Shown: piece by piece, positions 46,394 to 58,745 of the stretch
Numbering within the stretch: position 1 is the first letter of the stretch
How the letters are laid out: the number at the start of each line of letters is the position of its first letter
Source: Dillenia suffruticosa
Taxonomy: Eukaryota > Streptophyta > Magnoliopsida > Dilleniales > Dilleniaceae
DNA: 64,000 nt
Direction of reading: 5' to 3'
NCBI GenBank assembly: GCA_033439265.1
Contig: JAVTVX010000001.1
Span: 16,944,608 to 17,008,607, forward strand
Position numbers and translations under genes: made by a program
The notes under the pieces: model-generated
What the model saw: only the letters and a program-made list of their open reading frames with translations
What the model was told of the DNA's origin: nothing
The model's database searches: none

Positions 46394-46975
46394 CTATATT
46401 CCATGCCCAGGAGAGCCCTTTAGGTATCTCAAGATCCTTTCGGCTGCTCTCCAATGTCCTACTTTTGGATTATGCATATACTGGTTGATTCGGCTAACTG
46501 CATATGCTATATCTGGCCTTGTGATCGTCAAGTAAATGAGCTTCCCAACGAGTCTCTGGTATCTCGGTATATCTGTAAAGAATTGATCATTATCCTTTCC
46601 TTCTTTAAAAGTTGAAACAGGGCTACAAACTGGTTTAGCTCTAATTTTACATGTTTCTAGTAAAAGATCAAACGTGTACTTTTTTTGAGATAGAACAAGT
46701 CTTTTAGAAGAGTAGGCAAGTTCTATACCTAAAAAGTATCTTAATTTCCTTAAATCTTTAATTTCAAATTTAGATTTAAGAAAATTTTTTATTTGATCTA
46801 TTTGCTTTATATCATTCTCGGTTATGATTATATCATCGACATAGATAAATACAATGGTGACATTTTCATTAAAAAATTTTATAAATAAAAATGAGTCACT
46901 GTTACACTTAGAGTAATCATAACTGAGAAGAGCGGTGCTCAGTTTAGCATACCAAACTCGAGAAGATTGTTTCAA
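46394..46975 (-). pseudogene. Copia reverse transcriptase segment (element 2)
   Basis: 193-residue open frame containing the catalytic box FIYVDDIIITEND (YVDD at 45-48), then the RFLG-type segment LRYFLGIELAYS and the closing MHNPKVGHWRAAERILRYLK. The N-terminal RT part lies at 46990-47340 in other frames. Confidence 0.85.
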
Positions 46976-47326
46976 ACCATAGATGGCCTTATTGAGCTTG
47001 CAAACTTGTCCATCTTTGCCTTCAAACCCTTGAGGAAGTCACATGTAAACTTCCTCCTTCAATTCTCCTTGCAAGAAAGCATTTTTCATATCCATTTGAA
47101 ACATCGGTCAACTCCAGTTCGTTGCAAGGGACAATAAAACTCGGACTGTGATCATTTTAGCGACCAGAGCAAAAGTTTTAGTGTAGTCTTCTCCATATGT
47201 CTGAGTGAAGCCTTTGGCTACAAGTCTTGTTTTGAGACGGTCGATTGTTCCATCACTTTTATATTTGATCTTGTAAATCCACTTGTACCCTATCGCTTTC
47301 TTTCCTTCAGGAAGAGTGGTGATCTC

Positions 47327-47644
47327 TTAAGTTTGATTCTTGGTAAAAGCATCCAATTCTTCTTTCATAACCTTCCTCCATCCTTGATGAGTATTAGCTT
47401 CTTCATAACTCAAAGATTCCTGCACTTGGTCAATATCATTCAAGAACTCTTGATGACTAGAAGAAATATTATTAGTTGTATAAAAATTAGACATAGGATG
47501 AGATATAACTTTGGAGTTATAATAAACTTCCTTATTTAACCATTTCGAAAGACGTCTTAATTTAGTTGATTTTCTAAGTGAAGGAGGTGATGAGGATGGC
47601 TCCATAATAATTTCCTCATTAACTTGTTCTCCCCCTTGCTCCAT
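47327..47644 (-). pseudogene. Copia linker between integrase and RT (element 2)
   Basis: 105-residue frame: a Ser/Pro/Lys-rich linker (PSSSPPSLRKSTKLRRLSKW), followed by the RT lead-in ESLSYEEANTHQGWRKVMKE and EELDAFTKNQT. Confidence 0.7.
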
Positions 47645-48216
47645 ATTTTGTTCTAGAACTATTTCTTGGAGATTCCCAAAGAAGGATTTATAAAGCTATT
47701 TTTATGAAATCTTTATCTTTGCTATGTTTTTTGAAATAAAATTTATCTTAAAAAAATATTACATTTTTAGATATATAAACTTTACTAGTTTCGGGTTCAT
47801 AGCATAAATATATTTTTTGAAATGATACATAGCTTATAAAAACACAACGTGTTCCTTTTCTTTCTAACTTATCTCTTATTTGAGAAGGAATATGAGCATA
47901 ACAAGTACAACCTAATATTTTAAGATGAGATAAGGATGATTTTTCTTTTCTAAATATCTCTAAAAGAGATTTTTCTTTGAGAATTTTTGTGGGAAGTCAA
48001 TTAATTACATGTGCAGCTGTACTAATTGCATCACTCCAGAATATTTTAGGCAGATTTGCAAAAAATATCATGGTCCTTGCTATTTCTAGTAAATGCCTAT
48101 TTTTTCTTTCGGTTACTCCATTTTGTTGTGGAGTATAGGGATGTTTGATGAATAATTCCTTTATTTTCTAGATATTCTTTGAATTCATTACTCATATATT
48201 CACCTCCATTATCAGT

Positions 48217-48408
48217 TTAAAGAGTTTTAATATGAGTATCATATTGTTTCAAGATAAAGTTGTTAAAGTTTTTAAATGATTCGAAAGCATGTGTCTTAGT
48301 GTGAAGCATGTATGCCCATGTGTATTTAGATTTATGATCTATAAAAGATATAAAATATTTGAATTCTCTTCTAGATTCAACAGGAGATGTCCATATATTT
48401 GAATGCAC
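48217..48408 (-). pseudogene. Copia integrase core fragment (element 2)
   Basis: YFISFIDHKSKYTWAYMLHT is the central integrase strand (Asp of the DDE set in FIDHKSKY). Downstream pieces continue to ~47700 in other frames, including a WVGVTERKNR-like section near 48080-48120. Confidence 0.75.
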
Positions 48409-48456
48409 AATATCAAAAACATTTTTATAAATAGTTTCTGAAATTGGATAAAATAC

Positions 48457-48657
48457 TCAAATTTGTTTCTCAAAAATACATATTTCACAATGATTATTTT
48501 TACAAACTTTTGTTGGAAAAGATAATTTTAATATTTGATCATTTGGATGACCTAATTTAGCATACCAAAGTTGATTATTTTCTTCATATGCTACAAGAGC
48601 TTGATTGTCTTGATATAAAAAATATAAATTGTTCCTTCTAAATCCTCTACCAATCAC
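48457..48657 (-). pseudogene. Copia pre-integrase zinc-binding segment (element 2)
   Basis: LWYAKLGHPNDQILKLSF and CKNNHCEICIFEKQ: the HHCC-type N-terminal integrase module just upstream of the core. Confidence 0.75.
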
Positions 48658-49358
48658 TTGGTTCGACTTGAAATCTTAAAAAACAACAGTATCAGGATCA
48701 AAAATATCCTTACAATTTTGGTCCTTAGTTATCTTACTAATTGACAAAATATTGGAGGTAAATTTAGAAACATATAAGGCATTTGATTTTTTTCCAAAAA
48801 ATTCAACTTCTCCAAATTCTTTAACCTTCAAATTTTATCCATTAGTTACTTTGACTATTTTAATATTAAGAAGGGGTTTAAAACGTTTTTTTTTTATTTA
48901 TCCTTAACCATATGATAATCAAATCCCAAATCTATTAACCAATTTTTAGAATAATAAGGAAAGTTCGAGAAGTTACCAGAATTATTGGCAACTTGTTTTA
49001 GTAGCTTGGTGATACCTTCAAAAGCCGTTTCTAATGCCACATTTTGCGTTACTTTTGGTGTTCCTTGTTCTTTCTTTTTGAGATGCTCTGGTTTGAGATG
49101 GGGATGAAGAAATCAACATTTCTCTTTGGTATGGTTTAGCCTCTTACAATGTGAGTATCATTTCTTATGAGGAGGCTAATAGATTTTGTTGGCAATAGGT
49201 AGTTCTGTTGTAGGAATAGAGACTTGTTGCACAACTTGAAATCCATGAACTTCAACTTTTGATTGTGAAGCCTCCTCAAGCCGCATGCTAGCTTCAGCTT
49301 TCTGAATTAAGAATCGGATTTCTTGATATGAAGGGAAGTCCTTCATTTGAAGGATTTC

Positions 49359-49895
49359 TTAGCGAACATTTGAGAAGTGTTCGCCAAGAGAGACAAGAAG
49401 GTCAAAAGACTTATCTTCATCCTTCCGTTTTAACAATATCTTCAGATTACATGTGTGAGGTCTTAGCATCTCCAATTCGTTCCGTAGATCTTCATATTTT
49501 CCAAATAGTTGGGAAACAATTTTCTCCTCCTTTTGAATGTTGGCGATCTTCCGCTTGATTTCAAAAATTCTTCTCACATTCGATTCTTGCCCATATAGAT
49601 TGTACATTTGATTCCATAGAGATTTAGAGTTTAGACAAGATGATACCATGTTTTTGTGAGTTTGATCCATGGCACTAGAGAGGAGGATGAAAACTTGATC
49701 ATCTCTTTCTTTCCATTCTTCATATGTAGGGTCGGTAATATCAAGGGGTTCACTCGTTATAAATTTCAAGAGTTTTAAAACATTGAGTGATCTTTTGATG
49801 TGTCCTATCCATTGGAAATAATTTGTGGAGGTTAGAATTGTGGAAGAAAAAAGTTGGGTTTGAAATGAAGTAAACGAGGTCGGAGGATTTGTCAT
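49359..49895 (-). pseudogene. Copia gag (element 2)
   Basis: 178-residue frame starting MTNPPTSFTSFQTQLFSSTI just after the PBS. It includes NYFQWIGHIKRSLNVLK, TDPTYEEWKERDDQVFILLS and SLWNQMYNLYGQESNVRRIF, all typical of Copia gag (UBN2-like). The zinc knuckle and protease beyond are not intact. Confidence 0.8.
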
Positions 49896-49915
49896 TTAAG
49901 AAATAATATAATTTT

Positions 49916-49927
49916 GCTCTGATACCA
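49916..49927 (-). other. Primer-binding site of Copia element 2
   Basis: TGGTATCAGAGC on the minus strand, next to the 5' LTR (49928-50585). Confidence 0.9.
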
Positions 49928-50585
49928 TATAGAAATTTGTAAACATTACTTAAATTCAACCCAAACCGTTCTGTAGCAGAGAGCACCAGGAAAGTTCCCA
50001 GAAAAGAGATAGAGCTCGTCTATTTTCGCTTAAATACCTCTTTTCTTGGACAAATATTTGTCACTAAACAGAATTTGTCTACATATGCTATGACATCGCA
50101 TACTAGAGAATGGATTTTACAAAATTTTGGAGCACAAATTTAAATATGAACAAAGAGAGATAAAAAATGTGATCAAATGAAAAAGAAAAATAAGAATAAA
50201 GATTTATCAAAAAAACAAAATTGAAAAATGAAGAGAATTTTCTTCTATTGAGTGTGAAAGAGAAATAATCTCAATATTACAAAAATAGAGAAAAAGAGAT
50301 GAGAAATTTTAGAAGAGATGAGAAATTTTAGAAGCGAAATTGTCTTTCAAATTGTGTTTACAAAAAAAGAGAGAATCTCTATTTATAGAAGATGGTGGAA
50401 GAGAGAAAGAAGAAAAAAAATAAAAATAAAAAATATTGGATAGAGTGGACAAATGACTCCGATGGCTATATAGCCGTTGGAATTGACATTAGGGCTCCCA
50501 TGGCTATATAGCCGTTGGAGCTAGAGAACATGGCCCACTTGGGTAAAAAAATCTTGGGTCCAAGTGGGTCTATATATTTTTAACA

Positions 50586-50590
50586 AATAT
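50586..50590 (+). repeat. Target-site duplication AATAT of Copia element 2 (right)
   Basis: Follows the terminal TTTTTAACA and matches 45250-45254. Confidence 0.8.
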
Positions 50591-51220
50591 GAGACCACAA
50601 ATCAAAAGATTCATAATTTATTCCGAAATCTTTTAATATTTGGTGATAAATTCATAATTTACTATTTTCTTCGATTATTGCATTAAGTTAGAACAAATAT
50701 ATTTGAAAATCTCAACTGCATTCAAGTTGTCTCAATTGAGCTTTATTTTGTTTTACTTTACACGTCATACAATTTTGGCAGAAAGAGATTTGGAAGTAAC
50801 AATCGAATTTTCCTATAAAAAGTGATTTTTAATTATAATTAAATTAATACTATTATATTACTCGCAACAAACTAATCTCAACTTTCTTAAACAACACTTA
50901 TATTTCCTTTCACACGATGAGAATTCCCTAAAATTGTTTTCCACGATGCTCCAACGGCCAACCAAAATCCAGTCTTTAGTGGATTATAAGAGTAAACAAA
51001 TAAACAAACAAATAAAAGAGGAAAAGGCGGGCGCGCGCGCACACTAAACCAAGCAAAACTCTTTGACAATTCTCTCTTATTTCCATTACTACAGCATGGC
51101 CTCCTTAACGAGTTCCTTTTTACCTCTATTTTTTTAAGGTATAAGTAGAGAAGATATTGTTACAAATCATGTTCAAGGGAGATATAATCAGCATCCTTAT
51201 TTTCCAACTCCACATTTGGA
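50591..51220. other. End of duplication unit 2
   Basis: 50860-50900 matches 27645-27680 ('ctaatctcaactttc'/'ttaatctcaactttcc'), and 51095-51215 matches 27790-27850 ('cctccttaacgag'/'cctcctcaacgag', 'ttacaaatcatgttcaaggg'). No gene. Confidence 0.6.
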
Positions 51221-51298
51221 AATAACAGAAGTGAGATAGACTGGCTGACCTGCAAAGTCACCTCGGGGATTGAAGAAATTATTAAACTTAGGGCTGTG

Positions 51299-53662
51299 TT
51301 AGACATCACCGGAATTTGACTTTAGCAACTCCAGAAAGTCAAGAATATCATCCGCATGTAAACCAGGGAAATCAACATGCTTGTTACGAAGAAAAGCATA
51401 ACATAGATTTCAGCTATCTAACCCTGATGTCCGATGAATGCGATAACATAGATTTCAATTAGCTTGAAATAAAACTTAAGCAAAAGGGATGAGAACATAG
51501 TAGAAACTGGTGAGAAATGAAAAGAAATGCTTACATTGACAGAAGAAATATAGCAGTATAAGATGAAGCTCAATCAAAGAAGACATGTTCAATTTAACCA
51601 AAACAAGAAAAGTCTGATTCTTGTCCTCGTGGTCTTACCATTCTTCTGCTGCAATCTCTCAACGCTCGAGACATTCCAAATGCTCCTTTTTTTGGGGGGG
51701 GGGGGGGATGGGGGAGCGTAGATTATATTCCAAGTATGTATTTAACAAATCATTGATGGGTCTCTTTTGAAGATTCTACAAAGAGTTGTCTTGATCTCAG
51801 GGATTCATGCTAATATCAGTAGTCCACAAAGCTGGACTGTTTCATTCTTCAGTTGGCACTTCGCAACTTGATGAAATTCCTGCTGTGGGGGAGTCCTCTA
51901 AGTTCACTTTTTCCCCCATTTTCGGAGGCTTACATAAGAGCCCATTCAGAAAACAATTAGAACAGGATTGGTTGCCATTATCTAAAGACACAACCTGCTA
52001 AATCTCGGAAAGCACAAACTCAGAAATCAACTCCACTCAACTTAACATTATGCCCAATTTAGTATGGATTGGAACATGAACCAAACAACCTAAAACACAA
52101 CCCCTCATCTTCCTCAAGGGCTAAGCAAGGGACGGGTGAAGTGCAGTAAGGATGAAATAGAGGAGACAGGAAGACAAATACATCAATGAAAACAACACAT
52201 AACCATAGCACACCTTAGCCCACTATGGTACACAGATAACAATTCCATGCTGAAAGTAGTGAGGGAAAAAAATGGAAAAAAACAAGCCCAATGTTATCTA
52301 CTCCATGTGCTGCTGTAAGATGCAGTTCAAATATACTAATAAAAATAAGCTATGCTCCCCAGGCCTCCCCAATAGTAGTCCAATTCATTACAGAAAATAC
52401 ATCAGTATTACTGATTGATCTTGCTCATTTGGACAATATGAAAACAGAAAGACATAAAATTTCATATATTGTGAACCACAACATACAAGACATACAAGGG
52501 AAAAAACAATGCGCTTGCATGTAGTTCAATGCAACAACTGCTCATACCTTTTTCAAAATCTTCTCTTCAAGAATGTGAACTTTATAGAATACCTTTGATC
52601 GAGAATGTTGGGCTTGAAGATGCAGATCTGCAGAATGCCAAATTTGAAGATGCACAGCCGGTGTACTCATATAAATATACAGTTGATATTTAGCCATCTA
52701 TTTGTTAGAAAACTCAAAAAACGTTATTCCCCTGATACCCAACTCCAACAGCACACACACACACAATGGCAACAAACATTATGGATCATAACAAACTCTT
52801 GTGGAGATTGCCAGAAAAAATGATAGAAGTATTAGCAATAGTATCACCACATTCCAGCAATTAGTCATGGAGAAATTGAATAGCAGAACAAATTAGCAAG
52901 AAATTACTATATGGGATTATTGCACTTGCAGCTTGATGTAAATGATTTGCTAAACTTTAAATCTACCACCCTTTCAATATTTTCCTATATGAACCTTAGT
53001 TGAAGAACAGAATTAAGCAGAATAAAATAGAAGGGAATCTATTACACATAATAGTGAAGAAAAATTAGAAGAGAATCAAAAGATCATTAAAAGATTCAGC
53101 GCTCTTAGTTCTAAGTCATTAATCAATCGACCTTAACAATAAGACCAATTTTTCTTCCTGTCAGTCATAAACATATATCCTGAATATCAGAAGCCAAAAT
53201 AATCTTTGTCAAATGATCCTCAGCCTGCACCAATAGTTCCAAGTGGAAAAGAAAAAAACATGTTCATGTCAGCTTTTCATCTCTGTATTTTTTTCATGCA
53301 TTTACATATACAATTCAATGTTATTTAATGCAAATAAAGTCTCAGACCACACAAAGATAGAAGGCTTAAATATGCACAGTATACATGAAAGAGGCAAGAA
53401 TAGTTTGATCAAGAATCATTTGAAATACAGAAAAAGATATCAAAAGGGACAGCTGCACAATCTGCATATTAAGAGATGAGAAGAACGAGAAAGGGGAGTT
53501 ACTTGCTATCAAAGCCAATACATATTTTTGTTGAATTCTTCTCCAGAGACAAGCTCAAGCATCAATATCTCCTTGCTCCAGTACAATTTCAGAAGTGAGA
53601 ATCAATTGGCCAGCATAAACCCCCTTCTCTGCTTCCAATAGTAACCATCCAATATCAAGTCT
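51299..53662 (-). other. Candidate multi-exon gene of unknown identity (exon-like segments)
   Basis: Several minus-strand segments look like small exons. 53662-53555: after acceptor acctcag, RLDIGWLLLEAEKGVYAGQL and on to a stop. 53224-~53173: after gtgcag, AEDHLTKIILASDIQDI. 52627-52548: LHLQAQHSRSKVFYKVHILE continuing EEKILKK, between ctgcag and a good donor (AAG then gtatgag). About 51690-51645: ends with a donor (ATG then gtaagac). 51400-51299: YAFLRNKHVDFPGLHADDIL, continuing DFLELLKSNSGDV and a stop. I cannot join them in one frame by eye or name the protein. It may be a decayed gene or alternative exons. Confidence 0.3.
51691..51708. repeat. T-run followed by long G-run
   Basis: A T-run then about 14 consecutive G, then gatggggga. 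Together with the C-runs near 54310 and 54500 it could form G-quadruplexes. Confidence 0.8.
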
Positions 53663-54300
53663 CTGAGGTTTGCAACAAACAAAACGTCAGATAAATTTTT
53701 ATACAGAATAAGAAAACTTCTTCATTTGTATTTCTCTACATTATGCTGTCTCACATTGCCATATCCAAATACCCTCTTATAGCATTCTTGATCGGAAAAT
53801 TTTGCTAATAACTCTTAGAAAATGATCGAACAAATTCTGAACCTGGAACCCAAGATTTCTCCTTTATCTCACAAGAGGAAATGGTGGTTTCCTTAAAATG
53901 ATCAACTCATCCTATCATGGATCATGGGAAATTCATCATCCACCTTTCATGCCAAAACAAACAAAACAAATAGCCAATATTGCAAAATGTTTATTATAAT
54001 TACCCTTAACTCTAAATCTCTTTACCGCTGGACTAAGTTATGTTGCACAGACATTTCTAAAAGAAACGTTGCATTTCTCTTCAACGTTGCATTACTAGGA
54101 ATCAGTTTGCGGGTATACATCTCTTTTAGATCAATAAAACACTTCTTAAATTACACTAATATCAAGATTCAATGCAATCATGCAAGACCCACTACATAAT
54201 TCGAGCAATCTTCTCCATTTTCTTGTTCTTTCCCCAAATGCACTGGGGTTTTTTCTTGCCTTCTCAAAACCCTAATCTTGGAAATTAATGTTGCATATGC
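52650..54300. other. Sequence around the candidate exons, otherwise unassigned
   Basis: Apart from the exon-like pieces at 53173-53224 and 53555-53662, I see introns-like AT-rich DNA and no second gene. Confidence 0.3.
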
Positions 54301-54304
54301 ATTG

Positions 54305-54518
54305 CATCACATTCCCCCTCCCCCCCCCCCAAAAAAAAGCACTAATATTTTCATCAGTTCTCTCCCGGTTTGATTCCACAATGAATCAAATTTCAGGCCC
54401 TCCAAGTCAAGATCCCAATTCACAATACAAAATAGTCTTCAGGCATTCCATTTTTTTTCCTTTGAAAATGTGGGTTTTCGAGGGGTGTGTTCACAACCCC
54501 CCCCCCCCCCCCAAAAAA
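54305..54518. repeat. Two C-runs followed by A-runs
   Basis: About 11-12 C after cctc near 54310-54321, then A8; and about 16 C near 54498-54513, then A6. Both have the same polarity (C then A) and mirror the T-then-G tract at 51691-51708 on the other strand. Confidence 0.75.
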
Positions 54519-54519
54519 G

Positions 54520-57500
54520 GGTAGGATGCAGGGAAGCGGTTTGAGAGAGAGTTAATTTAATTCCAATTTAATTGTATTATGCATGTGGGGGGAATTTAAA
54601 TTGGTTAATGCCGGAATATGCTAAATAAGGGAATTCCTTTTCTCTTCCTAGTTTGGCTAATGCCCGAGACATCTATTGTCTTCGTTTCCACAACTTTCAC
54701 TCCAAGTAATGCGGGTAAATCCAATTAATTAATTAATTAAAGGCCAACAGCAACGTGTGAAAAGTGAAACTACAAGGACACCCACAAGATGAATGAGTGG
54801 GACAATAAGGAAAATCCTTTTTTTTTTTCATTAAGAAAGTTTGAATTGAATGCTCCATGAAAATTCATTTCTAATTTTTGCAATTGTAAATTTAGTTATA
54901 AATTAAAAAGTATCTTATAATTTATAACACATAAATTATAATTAAAAATTCAGTTCTTTATTTTTTTTTTAAGATTTTAAGTTTGAATCTTTTTTATGTA
55001 AATATATATATATATATAAATACATTTACAATATGTTGATACGTATATACCTCAATAGACTAACACAACACATGTTAGGTCTAGTTAATTAACTTAATAT
55101 TTGGACAGATATATTGAACTTGTACTGATTTTAATCATATTCACAACAATTAGATTAGATCATTTATTAGATAGAAGCTTGGCCACAGGCCTTTTTAGAT
55201 GGTATTCGAAAAATCTCATTTTCGCTTCTTTTAATTTACCATATTTTTTTATTTTAATTTGTATTATCTTTTAAAATAAAAAAAAAATCATACGAATTAA
55301 AAGGTTTTTGAGAGTACAAATTAAATTTTTTTTGTAAAAAAATAACTTAAACAAATATTATATTAATTTTTCTTATTATTAAAAATTCACAAATTTTGCA
55401 TGAAGTTAATAGCCTCAGCTTGTCCATGAATTGACACCCACGTCGGGAAAAAGAAAAAAAAAACAATAAGTGGGCTTAACAGCAATAAATTTTTATTTAA
55501 ACTTAATTCGTCTAAATGTTAACGAATATTAAATATAAAGCCTGTTTGGGAAAAAAAATAAACTTAAACTTAATTGAAACTAAATAAATTATTTAATACA
55601 AAAATTTGTTAATATACTTCTAAAATTCTACATTGTTAGCTAAATATTTTTATTTTAATTAAAAATATTACAAATAAAAATTAAAATAAATTGAGATGAA
55701 TAAAAAAAAAATAGAATTTTTAAACACCGCCAATTCGACCTCAGCAAAGCAATAGATTTTTCGAAGAAAGTTGGATTTAGGGCAATGGGTCCCGGAGGCC
55801 CTGTTTTGACAACTAAAATACACACGAAAGGCTTTGCTTCCGCACAAATGGCTGGCATGGATTAAAATACATATCAATTCACCAGCAAACCTTATTTTCC
55901 TTTTTTTTTTTTCAGATTATTTGTAAGGAGATAAAGATGGAATTGAAATACGAGAGGACAGGCACCTGATTCCTTATGGATTTTCCTTAAACTTTCATGT
56001 GGAATGGGCCCCAAATTAGCTTGAGAAATCAAAATGGGAAAACTAATCCAATTTGTCATTGACCTAGTGTTGATTAAAGCCATAAAATCATAGATTCACT
56101 TAAACAACGGTAGATTGAGCTCAATTTCAATTCAACCCATCAAAAGTTTTGTTTGATCTTGACTTCTAGAGTTAATATTAAACTTGATTTTGATATTTTT
56201 GTTGCATGTAATATTAATTTAATTTAACTTAAATATGTAGATATATTGGTATTCATGTCATCTGTTTTTGAATCAATTATCTAAAAAGATCGAAATATTA
56301 AAATTTTATGGTCGAATCTATTTCTTTTTAATTCAATCATTAGTTCTATTGTTATGTATTCAAATCTATTCCTTTAGAATTATCATTGTATTTTAAATTA
56401 CATGTATAATTTTGTTTTGGGCTGAATTGGATTTTATAATGGCATTTAAGTTTAAAATCATTGTCTAAACCACACTGAATCAAAGGTTAGGTTTACTAGG
56501 TAGGTGAGCTACCCGGCTTAGGTGTACTCCAAACCCAAGATTGATTAGTAGACCAATTAAACATTAGGACTCACAAGTTTGGTACGTATAGCCTGCATCA
56601 TTTTTGGGGGGGATTTTGACTTGAACAGTGACCTCTCCCTATCGACGCATGCTTGAAAATTCCCTTAATGATCAGAAATCAACTAAGCATGTGAGGAGTT
56701 TCTAAATTTGAGTATACTTCAGATAATCCAGACCCACTTTGTGCATTATGTCTTCTGAAGCTTCCTAGTTCCTAGTATAGAAAGTTGTCATATGAACTAA
56801 AGAAACAAGAAGAACATTTGAAAGATACCCTCAGGAGGAAAGAGATTGTGTCAATATTTTGATTATAAAAATAGATTTTGCATCGATACTATATTTGTGT
56901 TAGGCACATTTCATCGTCAGTGACCTAATAAACATAGCCCACATAAATATACTAAATAGTAACCTAATACTAAATTTCTATACTAAATATTGGCCTAAAC
57001 ATTGATTAGACCATACTGGTTGGACCAAAAATAGTAACCTAAAAAACATAGCCCGCATAATTCTGCTCCTTACTGTTATACAAATGAAAATTTCTTTTCC
57101 AAAATTTGTACGACAAAATTTTGGAGGAGAAAAAATATTACTATAATTTAGATTAGACCCATGATGTCGTTCGTTCGTAGACGGAGGAATTTGAATTAAT
57201 TGTTACTCTCACTAATACTAATTAACAAACTGGACAAACGATTTCCCTTTTTCTCTTTTTTCTAAATAAAAAACTCGGATACCACTCTTTAAAAATTATA
57301 AATAAGCATATCGGATATATACATTTTTCACCAACTCGGGGCCGGGAGGGGGGGATAAGATCCAGTTTAGATACCAACATAATGGATAGATACTGTTTTT
57401 TTTTTTTAAATAAAGTTTTATATTCAAATTTTGTATATAGGAAAAATAAGTGTTACGAGAGTTTTGTCTCTTAAGTTGAGAGTTTAACCTTTAAGAATAT

Positions 57501-57925
57501 AATTCAATTTCAATCATATTTACTCGGATTTAATATAATTATCGAATACTGATAATTTATTTAAAAAAAAATCTAATGGAGTTAATGTACTTGTTAGTGG
57601 AGTATGGCATACAAAAGATGTAGAAAGAGGACTTCAATCAAGCAACATTATGGGATCAAAAATACATGCAATAGCCAAAAGGGTCAAATTCTAAACTACA
57701 AACAAATGCATAAAAGTTCATCACAAATTTACATCCAACGTTTCCACCTCTACCTATTCTACTTTTATTCATAGGAGAAGAAAGCATTAGGACCCCAGTA
57801 TAGGCTGATTCCAACACTTACACCCACATATCAAATGCTGCAGGGTTGCAAAGATAATTGTTTAAGAGGTCATGTGACATAAAGTTTCTTGGCCCATGAT
57901 AAAATTTTTTAACTGAATTAACCGT
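54520..57925. other. AT-rich intergenic region
   Basis: Contains short TA repeats near 55000-55016, a dispersed repeat copy (57400-57570) and no supported gene. Confidence 0.5.
57400..57570. repeat. Dispersed repeat family A, copy 3
   Basis: 'aataaagttttatattcaaattttgtatatag' through 'atttaatataattatcgaatactgataattt'. The same layout is at 59345-59475. Confidence 0.5.
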
Positions 57926-57931
57926 GTCACT

Positions 57932-58597
57932 TCAAAAGGCACTTTCAGAAGAACTCAAAAGTGATTCCAATAAATCAACACCCAAATCCTCCAAAACCAT
58001 AACATTCTCATCTCCCACTTCTTCAACTGTCTCTCTCTGTGTTCTTTTGTTACAAACCCTACGTTTCTTCCTCATACTATGCCTCTTCTTAAGTGCCACG
58101 ACAGGTGAACAACCCTCTTCAAAGCTATTCTTCAACTCCTTGAGGGATTCTCTGACTCTCTCCACAGGAAAATTGAGTGTAGCCGCAGAACCGCGCATTG
58201 TAAAAGCGGCTTGGTCATAAGCCAAAGCAGCAGCTTCAGCACTGTCAAATGTTCCAAGCCACACCCTTGTGCCATGCCTAGTGGAATCTCTTATTTCCGC
58301 CGCGAATTTTCCCCATGGCCTCCTTCTCACTCCTCTGTATGATTTTCCTTTCTGGGATTTCTCTTTTTGTCTTAAATTTGAATTCACTTCCTTTTCTTTG
58401 ATTTGAGTGAAGGAGGAAACGTTTTCCCACGTTTTTCTGGCAGTTTGTGAGAGTAGACCATAGAGAAGCATTTCTTGGGAGTCATTTTCATTGAATGGGA
58501 GGAATTCAATTCCATCCCGGGAAAAGGATTCCGGTGAACCGGAGGAGAATTCCGATGAGAAATCCGAATTTGTTGAGTGAAGAAGAGAGGAATTCAT
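57932..58597 (-). CDS. ERF transcription factor, ERF1/ORA59-like (group IX)
   Basis: 221 residues, single exon. The N-terminal acidic region carries the group IX motif [17 protein letters not shown] (33-49). The AP2/ERF domain is ~85-143: [20 protein letters not shown], with [20 protein letters not shown] and the LNFP end; the WLG and RAYD-like (LAYD) elements and the Ala and Asp of the ERF-type strand are present. After it come a basic patch ([18 protein letters not shown]) and a C-terminal segment [14 protein letters not shown], found in ERF1B/ERF15-type proteins. Family members bind GCC-box promoters and relay ethylene/jasmonate defence signals in the nucleus. It looks intact. A TATA box lies 141-148 bp upstream. 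Confidence 0.9.
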   Translation of the reverse strand: MNSSLLHSTNSDFSSEFSSGSPESFSRDGIEFLPFNENDSQEMLLYGLLSQTARKTWENVSSFTQIKEKEVNSNLRQKEKSQKGKSYRGVRRRPWGKFAAEIRDSTRHGTRVWLGTFDSAEAAALAYDQAAFTMRGSAATLNFPVERVRESLKELKNSFEEGCSPVVALKKRHSMRKKRRVCNKRTQRETVEEVGDENVMVLEDLGVDLLESLLSSSESAF

Positions 58598-58737
58598 TGG
58601 AATTTTTGGTGGGGTCTGAGAGTTTGGGATTTGGATTTGGATGTGGATAGTGTTTGTGTTTGTGGTTTCCCCTGTTTTGCTCTGTTTCCAGGAGTACTCA
58701 CATGTGACTGGCTTGAGGTTTTGGAGACTGAACTCCC

Positions 58738-58745
58738 TTTATATA
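58738..58745 (-). promoter_or_regulatory. TATA box of the ERF gene
   Basis: TATATAAA on the minus strand, 141-148 bp before the ATG. Predicted leader about 110 nt. Confidence 0.55.

Larger units (their letters stand above)
45255..50585 (-). mobile_element. Copia LTR retrotransposon 2, 5.3 kb, degenerate
   Basis: On the minus strand: 5' LTR 50585-49928 (TGTTAAAAATATATAG start), PBS TGGTATCAGAGC at 49927-49916, coding region, PPT gagggggag (45883-45875), 3' LTR 45874-45255. TSD AATAT at 45250-45254 and 50586-50590. The LTRs differ at many positions and in length (620 and 658 bp), so it is older than element 1. The inner LTR ends are TA or CG instead of CA because of mutation. Domain order is gag, pre-integrase, integrase, RT, RNase H, as in Copia. 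Frameshifts and stops break it into pieces. Confidence 0.9.
27891..51220. repeat. Tandem duplication unit 2 (swollen by four LTR insertions)
   Basis: Its head matches 22290-25200 and its tail matches 26220-27860. After removing the LTR elements (about 18.6 kb including the duplicated Copia segment) roughly 4.7 kb remain, close to the 5.6 kb of unit 1. The order of matching segments is preserved. All four insertions I could delimit lie in this unit and none in unit 1. Confidence 0.65.
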
